Source: Halocatena marina
Lineage (GTDB): Archaea > Halobacteriota > Halobacteria > Halobacteriales > Haloarculaceae
Length of the DNA: 64,000 nucleotides
Assembly (NCBI RefSeq): GCF_025913575.1
Contig: NZ_CP109785.1
Coordinates: forward strand, 1,798,001 to 1,862,000
Reading direction: 5' to 3'
Shown here: positions 54,785 to 63,090 of the stretch, piece by piece
Layout of the letters: each line of letters begins with the position of its first letter
Numbering within the stretch: the first letter of the stretch is position 1
Made by a program: the position numbers and the translations under genes
Notes under the pieces: generated by a model
Seen by the model: the letters and a program-made list of their open reading frames with translations, nothing else
Database searches by the model: none
What the model was told of the DNA's origin: nothing

Positions 54785-56233
54785 GTGGCTGAACATTATC
54801 AAAACTACGTTGATGGTACGTGGACGGAAACGCTCACGGGGGAGACGGTTGAGACGGTCAATCCTGCCTCGCCGAGCGAAACCGTTGGGCAGTACCAGCA
54901 ATCGAGCGCGGAGGACGCAAACGAAGCTGTCGAAGCGGCTTCGGCTGCCAGCGATGAGTGGGCATCGACGCCCGCGCCCGAGCGAGGGGCAATCTTACGA
55001 CAGACGGCAGCCAACCTCGATGATCGCAAACAGGAGCTGACCGAACTCCTTACACGAGAGGAAGGAAAGACGCACGCCGAGGCTGGTGGAGAGGTACAGC
55101 GCGCGATCGACATCTTCTATTACTACGCCGAGAAGACGCGCGATATGGGAGGCACCGTCAAATCTGCCAGCGCAGAACGGACGAACTTATACACCAAGAA
55201 CGTCCCGGTCGGTGTCGCCGCCCTCATCACGCCGTGGAACTATCCGATCGCTATTCCGGCGTGGAAGATCGCACCTGCACTCGCTGCTGGTAATACACTC
55301 GTTCTCAATCCAGCATCGATCGCGCCCGGAGTCGCTGTTGCCATTTTCGAGGCACTCGATGACGCCGGTCTCCCTGATGGGGTCGCAAACATCGTCACTG
55401 GACCGGGGAGCGAAGTCGGCGATGCCATCATTAGCCACGATGATGTCGACGCTGTCTCCTTCACCGGAAGCGGTCAGGTTGGTCATATGGTGTACGACGC
55501 GGCGACAGCGGATGGCAAGCGCGTCCAAACTGAACTTGGTGGGAAAAACCCGACAGTCGTCTCCGCATCCGCCGACGTCGAAAAAGCAGCAGCCATCGTG
55601 GCGGCGGGTGCCTTCGGCGTCACCGGACAGGCGTGTACCGCCTGTTCTCGCGCCATCGTCCACGAATCGGTCTACGACGAGTTCGTCGAAGCAGTCACCG
55701 AACGGGCAGCAAGCATTGAGATCGGCCCCGGTGATCAGTACGAGATGGGCCCGCAGGTCAGTGAATCCGAGCTCGACGGAACGCTCGAATACATCGATGT
55801 CGGCAAAAACGAGGGCGCGACCCTCACGACAGGGGGCGGGCAACCTGACGGAGACCGCTTTGACGACGGCTACTTTGTCGAACCGACGGTGTTCACCGAC
55901 GTCGGCCGTGATTTCCGTATTGCTCAGGAAGAGATCTTCGGGCCAGTACTGGCAGTCACCGAAGTGAACGACTTCGACGAAGCAGTTGCAGTCGCCAACG
56001 ACGTTGAGTATGGTCTCTCGGCGAGCATCGTGACGCAGGATCACACAGAAGCCGAGCGATTCCTCACCGAATCAGAGGCAGGTGTCGTGAAAGTCAACGC
56101 GAAGACGACGGGACTAGAGCTGCACGTCCCGTTCGGCGGGTTCAAGCAGTCCTCCTCGGAGACCTGGCGCGAACAGGGCGATGCAGGACTCGACTTTTAC
56201 ACCATCGAGAAGACAATTTACGACAACTTCTGA
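54785..56233 (+). CDS. NAD(P)-dependent aldehyde dehydrogenase
   Basis: 482 residues from a GTG at 54785. The frame is open back to 54578, but those extra residues do not resemble the family, whereas HYQNYVDGTWTE at the chosen start does. The catalytic Cys lies in GQACTACSRAI; Glu is in ELGGKNP; the N-terminal PWNYP and the GSGQVG loop mark the NAD site. EEIFGPVLAV completes the pattern. It is close to haloarchaeal 2-oxoglutarate-semialdehyde (2,5-dioxovalerate) dehydrogenases of sugar-acid oxidation, but the assignment by sequence alone is uncertain. It is divergent from the iron-type alcohol dehydrogenase. Confidence 0.9.
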   Translation: MAEHYQNYVDGTWTETLTGETVETVNPASPSETVGQYQQSSAEDANEAVEAASAASDEWASTPAPERGAILRQTAANLDDRKQELTELLTREEGKTHAEAGGEVQRAIDIFYYYAEKTRDMGGTVKSASAERTNLYTKNVPVGVAALITPWNYPIAIPAWKIAPALAAGNTLVLNPASIAPGVAVAIFEALDDAGLPDGVANIVTGPGSEVGDAIISHDDVDAVSFTGSGQVGHMVYDAATADGKRVQTELGGKNPTVVSASADVEKAAAIVAAGAFGVTGQACTACSRAIVHESVYDEFVEAVTERAASIEIGPGDQYEMGPQVSESELDGTLEYIDVGKNEGATLTTGGGQPDGDRFDDGYFVEPTVFTDVGRDFRIAQEEIFGPVLAVTEVNDFDEAVAVANDVEYGLSASIVTQDHTEAERFLTESEAGVVKVNAKTTGLELHVPFGGFKQSSSETWREQGDAGLDFYTIEKTIYDNF

Positions 56234-57358
56234 GTCTGATTCGGTTCCGAATTCCGAACACAGATCTTTTTTTACCGTTTCAATTCTCTATTGGACGACA
56301 GCAGTTCAGACAACACTGCTGTCGATCACGATCTGAAAGGAGTGATAGCTCAACCAACTTTGTTATAATCTAGACCGTCTTTATTCGTTTACAGAACTAC
56401 ACCCAAGGTATTCTAAACACTGTTCTGTTTTAAAGAACAATACGTCGCCAAAGGAGAAATGCAGACGATGACAATCATTGAAATGTAGTAATCTATCCGT
56501 TAGTGGTTTATATCATACAGAAATAACGAAACAGTCTATGGATTGGATCAACTATTAGTTGTCAGAATCCGTTATGTCGACATCCCATCATTACAGTCGT
56601 ACTATTGTAACAATCAGCTGCGGTGAGAACCGGATTCCGCTTTGAAGCGACGCTTCGACGCGAAAAACTATCCACTACGATTTCCGTTCAGTAACTGCAG
56701 TGCTCGACCATATTCGACACACTGCGACGATTTTGTCTGCGATATGCATCGACCGGGCGAACGATCACTGCCGGATCTGAGTTGTAGCCGTGCCACCCGT
56801 GGTCCACGGGACTCACTATACGGCACGACGCTGTACGCGGAGAGATACACACCGCTGACGAGACTGGTCAGCTGTGGAGAGTCCCTTCGACAAGCCACAT
56901 CAGACTCTTGTTTCCAGATTCGCAAATCAAGAGTTTGACAAGTTTATGATACGTAGTGAACACCAGTCTACTATTCTAATCCGGTTATTAATTGTAATTG
57001 AAATCCGGGATTGGTTATTAGATTAACACACTGTTGAAAACAGATAACAGTTAGTTATCAGGAAAGAGCAATTGTTATCTGCTTATAGACGTTAATCTAT
57101 CTCAGCACTAGTTTATGCAGATGATAGTAATTATGGCAATCATCGTATGTATGCGCTTTGCCCTAATCGATGAATAATAAAATTAGCGCCAATAGAATGT
57201 ACACTGAGGCTCAGTGTCCTCGATGTAGAGTAGAGGGGTCGAGACTGATCGATTGATGAAGGAGATGACACGGGATTGTATCTATAAAAAGACTCCCAAA
57301 GAATCATGTAATGCAATAATATAAAAATTTATTTTTGATAGGAATGTAATCGGAGTGA
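56234..57358. other. Long AT-rich gene-free interval
   Basis: About 1.1 kb without a convincing gene. The block at 56640-56930 is richer in GC and carries short frames in several phases, perhaps a decayed gene end. From 56940 on it is AT-rich with the inverted repeats described next. The ZIP-like gene promoter is at its right end, where TATAAAAATTTA lies around 57320. Confidence 0.5.
57041..57081. repeat. Inverted repeats GATAAC/GTTATC
   Basis: CAGATAACA (57041-57049) and its perfect reverse complement TGTTATCTG (57073-57081) lie 23 bases apart. A further GTTATC (57054-57059) between them also pairs with the first GATAAC. They lie about 280 bases before the ZIP-like transporter. They may be regulator sites or the stem of a structured RNA; no close match is known to me. 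Confidence 0.45.
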
Positions 57359-58096
57359 ATGAGAGAGCGACTACGTGAGCTATTAATCTGTCTCTCACTA
57401 ATCGGAGTCATATTAGTAGTTCCAATCAATGTGGGAGCTCACGTCTCTACCGGTGACGTAGTGGGTCTGAAATTCCCTGTTGTCGTTTTCGGCTCGGCCA
57501 CTATCGGGGCGTGTGGGGGATTCGCTGTGATCTTCTATCATTCCTATGTAAATCGAATTAAGACACACGTGGCCGGTTCGGTTGGCATTCTTCTCATTGG
57601 AATCTCACTACTAGTTCTCCTCCCAATGATGACCTCACAGCCCATCCTCTCCGGACTGAGTGTTGTCGTGGGAGGATCGATCGCCATGTTACTCCCAGTT
57701 CACGACGACACACACGTTACGCCGACGGAGGCCACATCGACCGCTGTAGCACTCACACTTCATCAGCTCATGGAAGGAGTAGTTCTCGCAGCTGCCTACG
57801 TCGCTGGAGGGGTTGTCGGATTAATCGCGGCACTTTTTCTCACGGCACACACGGTTGTTGAGACAGCTGCAGTCGGCACAGCGTACGTCGTCGCCGGTCA
57901 GTACAAGCGAGGGGGGATTGCTGTTGTGTTCATGCAGACAGTCTACGTGATCGCAGCAGTCGTCGCGTTTCGGTCAGCACTTGCTGTCCCGCCAGCAGCC
58001 GAACATATCACAACCGCTATCGTTGGATCCGTACTACTGGTCGTTGGAATACACAGCTGTCGGTGTGTCATCGATGACAGTATTTCATATTCATAG
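57359..58096 (+). CDS. ZIP-like metal transporter (divergent)
   Basis: 245 residues and about seven or eight hydrophobic helices. In ZIP transporters helices 4 and 5 hold HxxxE(G) metal sites. Here helix 4 has HQLMEG (His135, Glu139) and helix 5 has HTVVET (His164, Glu168), so the metal site is conserved although the rest is divergent. The transport of Zn2+, Fe2+ or Mn2+ into the cytosol is therefore the best guess. A GGAGTGA string just before the ATG looks like a ribosome site, with a TATAAAA string about 40 bases upstream. Confidence 0.72.
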   Translation: MRERLRELLICLSLIGVILVVPINVGAHVSTGDVVGLKFPVVVFGSATIGACGGFAVIFYHSYVNRIKTHVAGSVGILLIGISLLVLLPMMTSQPILSGLSVVVGGSIAMLLPVHDDTHVTPTEATSTAVALTLHQLMEGVVLAAAYVAGGVVGLIAALFLTAHTVVETAAVGTAYVVAGQYKRGGIAVVFMQTVYVIAAVVAFRSALAVPPAAEHITTAIVGSVLLVVGIHSCRCVIDDSISYS

Positions 58097-58242
58097 ACAG
58101 CACCGTATCATCAGTATAGTCCGTAATTTCGATGGATGAAACCCATCTACATTCTATATCTGATACTTTGCTATCTTCATCACTGCAGTCGATTTTATAG
58201 ATGTTCACAAACGATATATCTGATGTCCATACATATACGATC

Positions 58243-59454
58243 ATGGAACACAATCACGATGGTATGCTTCGACGGGGAAAAGCTGTCGAGCACATGTTGA
58301 CCGTGCGTCAAACGCTGCTTACCGATCGGTCAACGGAAACAGTCGCGCTTGGCGAGGGTATCAATGGGCGTGTACTCGCGCAAAGAATCGATGCCGAGCG
58401 AGATGTTCCAGCGTTCGATTACGCGACGATGGACGGATACGCTCTCAACACGAGCGACGATTATCCGCTCGATATCGTTGATACAGGCGTGTTCCCGGAA
58501 AGCGAGCCGTTGGCGCTCGAAGAGGGACAGGCCATCCGTACTGCAACTGGTGCGCCGATTCCAGAGCGTGCCAATGCTGTCCTCAAAAAAGAGGCGGCAA
58601 CCATCGAAGATGGTCGGCTCGATGGAGTTACTCTCGAACCGGGGACCTTCATTTACGAGCGTGCGAGTAACGTCACCGCTGGTGAGACACTCTTCGAAGC
58701 GCACGAGCGCCTCTCAGCGAAGGATGCAACACTCCTCCGCGATCTCGGAATTGAAACAGTTGCGGTCCACAAGCCACTCTCGGTAGCGCTGCTTGCAACT
58801 GGTACCGAGATTCACGAAGACCGCATCACTGACCTCGACTCACCGATGGTTGCCGAACTCGTCCAGTCGTGGGGGCACAAAACAACGTATGTGGGAACAG
58901 TTCCAGATGAGTATGACCGCATCGAAGCGCGGATCGCAGAGCTTTCCAAAGCGTTTGATGTCGTGATGACGACCGGCGGGACCAGCGTTGGTGAGAAAGA
59001 CTACGTCGTCCGTGCGCTCGAATCGCTGGGAAGGGTCATTTTCCACCGCACACGCGTTCGTCCAGGAAAACCAATCGCACTCGCTGAACTCCCCAACGCA
59101 ACGGCTATTGCCGTCCCAGGAAAGCCAATTGGTGCGCACACGATCATGACACTCATCGTGCGCCCATTCTTCACGGGGGAAACGACCCTCCCGACAGTAC
59201 ACGCAGAGATGACTGACAGTGTCAATATCGGTTCAGAGGATTTCGAGTACGCGATTCCAGTGCTGCTCTCGGGTGAGACTGCAACACCGCTCGGACACGT
59301 CGACTCACCGCTTTCGATCTACGAGATGACGTTCGACCCGAGCGTGCTCTCGGCATCGACGCGGGCAACACGGGCTGATGGCTTTCTCATCACTAACAAT
59401 TCTGTGAAGAAAGGTGAGATAGTTCCGGTCGTTCCCTACGAAGTTGTCGAGTAG
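58243..59454 (+). CDS. moeA: MoeA-family molybdopterin molybdotransferase
   Basis: 403 residues from the ATG at 58243; an in-frame ATG at 58201 would add 14 residues of no similarity. The N-terminal half has FDYATMDGYALNTSD (the DGxA motif) and PIPERANAVLKKEAATIE. The central MogA-like domain has LLATGTEI, TTGGTSVGEKDYVVRAL and RVRPGKPIALAELP. The usual LPGNPVS loop reads VPGKPIGAH here, so the Asn is replaced by Lys. The domain IV at the end is normal. MoeA inserts molybdate into adenylylated molybdopterin. It could serve molybdoenzymes such as the one at 2.8 kb, or be a specialised paralogue. Confidence 0.9.
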   Translation: MEHNHDGMLRRGKAVEHMLTVRQTLLTDRSTETVALGEGINGRVLAQRIDAERDVPAFDYATMDGYALNTSDDYPLDIVDTGVFPESEPLALEEGQAIRTATGAPIPERANAVLKKEAATIEDGRLDGVTLEPGTFIYERASNVTAGETLFEAHERLSAKDATLLRDLGIETVAVHKPLSVALLATGTEIHEDRITDLDSPMVAELVQSWGHKTTYVGTVPDEYDRIEARIAELSKAFDVVMTTGGTSVGEKDYVVRALESLGRVIFHRTRVRPGKPIALAELPNATAIAVPGKPIGAHTIMTLIVRPFFTGETTLPTVHAEMTDSVNIGSEDFEYAIPVLLSGETATPLGHVDSPLSIYEMTFDPSVLSASTRATRADGFLITNNSVKKGEIVPVVPYEVVE

Positions 59455-59549
59455 ATCCCACAACAACTGCAGTGCTGATGACAACAGAAGCTACGGTTCC
59501 CCCGGTCTATATCCCGATCGTTGTCGTATAATTCGAACACTGACCAAAC

Positions 59550-60749
59550 ATGGATATAAATCGCTTCCGTTCATCCCGGTGGCTGTACGTTGGTGCTGCC
59601 GTCGTTATCGTCGGGGCAGCAGGTACGTATCAATTCGCGTGGTCAGTCATTCGCGCTCCTATAGGCGTGCAAGCTGGTGCGTCCGAAACCGTACTTGGGA
59701 CAGTCTTTTCGGTGATGATCGTCTCTCAGACGCTGGCCGCATTTCCGGCGGGCTGGATTCGTGATCGTCACGGACCGCACGTCCCGCTCCTCGCTGGTTC
59801 CGTTTTGCTTACAGCCGGATTCGCTGGGGCTGCTCTCATGCCGACGGTACCCGTGTTGTACCTGTGGTTCGCATTGGGTGGCGCAGGCGTTGGAATTGCG
59901 TACGATATCGCTGTGAACACCCCCTCACAGTGGTTCGTCAATCGGCGTGGAATGGCGACGGGTGCAGTGAGTATGGCGTTTAGTGGGACGAGTTTTGTCC
60001 TGATTCCGGTCATTCAGCGGGGCGCTGAAACTGCGTTCACCTCGACGCTACTGGTGTTAGCGCTGGCAGCGGGAATTGCCTCACTCATCGGCGCTGCCAT
60101 CATTAGAGATCCAGACGGCGATAGCCCTGTCCAAGAGGAGACACCAACACGTTCGGCTGTCGATGAGTCCGCAGTGACGTGGCGCAGCATGCTCCGGACG
60201 CGACAGTTCTGGGTGCTGTATCTCATCTTTGTCGTCGTAAACGGTGTCGGACTCATGCTCCTTGAGAAGGTAGTGGCGTACGCGGGTCAGCTCGGGCTTC
60301 CCACGGCGGCAGCGACGGCTGCGGCATCACTCGTCGCATTGGGACAGGCAACCGGCGTCGTCGTCCTCGGGAGCGTATCAGATCGTATCGGCCACAAACG
60401 AACGCTCGCTGGCTCGCTCGTCATCTGTGGGCTTTCTCTCGCCGCGACTGTTGTCGTTGGCCAGCTGGCGTTCGAATGGTTATTCGTCGCCCTTGCGGGG
60501 GTCACGATGTTTTTCCGAAGCCCATCATTCGCCATTATGCCAGGACTCACAAGCCAGTACTACGGCCAGCGATACGCATCAGAGAACTACGCGGTGCTGC
60601 TGACGGCGAAGCTGTGGGGCGGCATCTTCGGTGGAACGGCAACGAGTGTTCTTGTTCTTTCTCTCGGTTGGTCACAGACGTTTTACATTGCTGCAGCACT
60701 CGCGGTCGTCGCAGGCATCCTCGCGTCAGTTGCGCTCGACTCGTCGTGA
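59550..60749 (+). CDS. MFS transporter, oxalate/formate antiporter-like
   Basis: 399 residues with twelve hydrophobic helices. The first helix AAVVIVGAAGTYQFAWSVIRAPI and the loop AGWIRDRHGPHVPLLAG (the MFS motif A, GxxxDRxGPR-like) show the family. GGAGVGIAYDIAVNTPSQWFVNRRGMATGA matches the oxalate/formate antiporter subgroup (OFA), where a W.F..RRG..tG segment is conserved. It probably exchanges a small carboxylate. It follows moeA by about 95 bases with no known functional link. Confidence 0.86.
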   Translation: MDINRFRSSRWLYVGAAVVIVGAAGTYQFAWSVIRAPIGVQAGASETVLGTVFSVMIVSQTLAAFPAGWIRDRHGPHVPLLAGSVLLTAGFAGAALMPTVPVLYLWFALGGAGVGIAYDIAVNTPSQWFVNRRGMATGAVSMAFSGTSFVLIPVIQRGAETAFTSTLLVLALAAGIASLIGAAIIRDPDGDSPVQEETPTRSAVDESAVTWRSMLRTRQFWVLYLIFVVVNGVGLMLLEKVVAYAGQLGLPTAAATAAASLVALGQATGVVVLGSVSDRIGHKRTLAGSLVICGLSLAATVVVGQLAFEWLFVALAGVTMFFRSPSFAIMPGLTSQYYGQRYASENYAVLLTAKLWGGIFGGTATSVLVLSLGWSQTFYIAAALAVVAGILASVALDSS

Positions 60750-60819
60750 ACGAACACGAAATTCGGTAGTCACGACCCATTCAGTACCTGTTGGTCGACG
60801 CTCCGTGAAAGCAGCACAC

Positions 60820-61221
60820 TCACAGAGATGGATTTGCTCGACCGTGAGTTCCATCGCTTCGCCTATGAAGCACAATCGGATGATCGTCAGGATCGGCAAT
60901 CATCGCCATATCACAGGTCGGAAACTCCTGCAGTTCCAGTACGACATCCATTCCTTCATCTCGAAGCTCTTCGACAGCGGCTTCGACATCATCAACGGCC
61001 ATTGCAACGCCAGTACCGCCTGCTCCTGGAGTAACCGGGAAGTGGGGATTGGCTTCTCCGAGTGCAAGGGTCGTCGGTGGCAGCGCAAACTCTGCCCAGC
61101 TAGACTCCTCATTTAGCATCTCCAGCTCTAATCCGAGCGTATCACGGTAGAATGGAACTGACACGCTAAGATCGGCGACGGTCTGAAAAATGAAGTCTGT
61201 CGCTTTAACGTTCGTATTCAT
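60820..61221 (-). CDS. VOC (glyoxalase/bleomycin-resistance) fold protein
   Basis: 133 residues from MNTNVKATDF; an in-frame ATG at 61242 adds seven. Two beta-alpha-beta-beta-beta halves are visible: DFIFQTVADLSVSVPFYRDTLGLELEM and a second half GVAMAVDDVEAAVEELRDEGMDVVLE ending in MIADPDDHPIVLHRR. This is a single-domain VOC protein. The likely metal ligands are only partly evident, so the reaction is unknown. It is convergent with the MFS gene. Confidence 0.86.
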   Translation of the reverse strand: MNTNVKATDFIFQTVADLSVSVPFYRDTLGLELEMLNEESSWAEFALPPTTLALGEANPHFPVTPGAGGTGVAMAVDDVEAAVEELRDEGMDVVLELQEFPTCDMAMIADPDDHPIVLHRRSDGTHGRANPSL

Positions 61222-61320
61222 ACTATATCTAATTCCACTCATATCAACGGCTGTAGTTGATAAAGAGATGCGCCTAGCGGGGCGAAAGTGATTGCTTCCA
61301 ATTTTCCGTTGACCAAGAAT

Positions 61321-62268
61321 TCATCCGGAAAACGACTGCTGAAGGTCGCTTGCAATCTCAGCAATAGCCTCTCGTGCCTGTCTCAGTTCGGGGTCGTCAA
61401 GCATACCGAGGAATCCATGGACGAGATCATCGTGATGTCGGTGGGTGACGTCAACTGTGGCTTCATCGAGGCGCTTTGCGTACTCGACTCCTTCATCACG
61501 CAGCACGTCGAAGCCACAGGTCACGATCGTCGCGGGAGGGAGCCCACGCAGATCGCGCGCCCGCAGGGGCGAGGCGTACGGATTGTTGCCATCGAGGTCA
61601 CTCTCAAGATAGTGGTCCCACACCCACTCTTCATCTGCTTTTGTGATCACGAGCTGCTCAGGATCCTCTTCGTACGATGGCGTATCGAACGAGTAATCGA
61701 GAATCGGGGTGACGAGCACCTGATACGCCACGTCGGGTTCGGCACAATCACGAGCAACTTGCGCGACTGCAGCTGCCAGATTCCCGCCCGCACTCTCGCC
61801 ACCGATCGCCACACGATCGGGATCCCCGTGAACGACGCCAGAATGTTCGACAACCCATTTCGTCGCACAGTAACAGTCTTCGACGGGTGCTGGAAACGGA
61901 TGTTCGGGTGCGTGGCGATACCCGACCGAGACGACCACACACCGAGCTGCGTTTGTTAATGCTCGACAGATCCCGTCGTCAACATCGATACCACCCATTA
62001 CCCAGCCACCACCGTGAGCGTACACGAGAACTGGGAACGGTGCTGATCCATCCGGTGTATAGATCCTGATTGGGATACCACCAGCAGGACCGTCGATCGT
62101 AATGTCCCGTACCGATCCAACAGGTTCGGGATTCTTCGGTGGTGCCCACAGCTCTGCTAAAAGTTTCCGAGCCCCGTCGACAGAAAGCGTACTGAACCGT
62201 GGAATCCCCGCATCTTTCCGTTCTTCGAGTACTGCGTTCACATTGGGGTGTGGTACCGTTGCCCTCAT
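61321..62268 (-). CDS. HSL-family alpha/beta hydrolase (acetyl esterase-like)
   Basis: 315 residues. The oxyanion-hole motif HGGGW is in VYAHGGGWVMGGID. The nucleophile Ser lies in GGESAGGNLAAA (GESAGG), and the catalytic Asp and His are in the C-terminal part (GFDVLRDEGVEYAKRL and HDDLVHGFLG). This is the layout of hormone-sensitive-lipase type esterases (family IV), which hydrolyse short-chain esters. It has a lid region of about 40 residues at the start. No signal peptide is seen, so it is probably cytoplasmic. Confidence 0.9.
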   Translation of the reverse strand: MRATVPHPNVNAVLEERKDAGIPRFSTLSVDGARKLLAELWAPPKNPEPVGSVRDITIDGPAGGIPIRIYTPDGSAPFPVLVYAHGGGWVMGGIDVDDGICRALTNAARCVVVSVGYRHAPEHPFPAPVEDCYCATKWVVEHSGVVHGDPDRVAIGGESAGGNLAAAVAQVARDCAEPDVAYQVLVTPILDYSFDTPSYEEDPEQLVITKADEEWVWDHYLESDLDGNNPYASPLRARDLRGLPPATIVTCGFDVLRDEGVEYAKRLDEATVDVTHRHHDDLVHGFLGMLDDPELRQAREAIAEIASDLQQSFSG

Positions 62269-62460
62269 TTCACATCATCCGACCAAACGCTGCAAGCGGT
62301 TATAGCTCTACGCCCCGCGAAAGCAAATGACCCAACAACCCGCGTGATGACTGAACTGGTTAGTGTCCAAAATAGATGCGCGAATAACTAGCACACGAAC
62401 TGGACGGTGCGCTCGCAGCCCCTGTCCTAACTTCGCTCACACGAACTGCGGAGTGAGGTA

Positions 62461-62805
62461 TTAATTCGAGAGGACCGGTGGCGATTCGTCGTTTTCGCTG
62501 GTCGGTTGTGACTCGTTCGTGTGCTCAACGGGTAGTGTATCGAGCAGTTCCGCGGCTGCATCGAGTCGCTCGTCGATCTCGGTAACAAACTCACTCGTTT
62601 GGTCCGTTGTGATCGCACCAGTGGCCGTCGGCTCGATGAGTCCTTCTTCTTCGAGGATGCGGAGCGAGTAGCGAACCTTGTGCTTGGGATAGCCCGATGC
62701 ATCCGATAGTCGCATGATTCCGATTGGCTCGTGAGCGACTACTAGCTGTAATACTTGCATGTGTCGATCTAGCATATCGACGCGGTCTTCGAGATGACCT
62801 ATCAT
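62461..62805 (-). CDS. Winged-helix regulator, haloarchaeal conserved type
   Basis: 114 residues. The N-terminal part starts MIGHLEDRVDMLDRHMQVLQLVVAHEPIG and leads into the helix-turn-helix SDASGYPKHKVRYSLRILEEEGLIEPTATGAITT, with the usual haloarchaeal pattern of K-V-R-Y-S-L-R. The C-terminal third is an acidic Ser/Glu-rich tail, probably flexible. This small family is very widespread in haloarchaea but its targets are unknown. It stands alone, about 190 bases from the esterase gene. Confidence 0.86.
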   Translation of the reverse strand: MIGHLEDRVDMLDRHMQVLQLVVAHEPIGIMRLSDASGYPKHKVRYSLRILEEEGLIEPTATGAITTDQTSEFVTEIDERLDAAAELLDTLPVEHTNESQPTSENDESPPVLSN

Positions 62806-63090
62806 GGTACATAGTACCTCACACCCCAGTGATTTGAATGTTGTTAATCGCGATTCACATAGTAACCAATTTACTCCGAATTTTGTACGCTACTGCGTTC
62901 TGTATGGACAATTCAATAGTTAAAATAAGCAATATTACCTGTGTTTTTCAGACATCTCATTCAGAATTGCTCAACTATATGGTAATACGCAGAACCAGCA
63001 CTGCTCAGACGCAGTTGGTTTATTGTAATCGGTCGTATTCTGGTTGACTCTCGTGGGAGACAACTGCGAGTCGGTGACACCGCACCTCGG

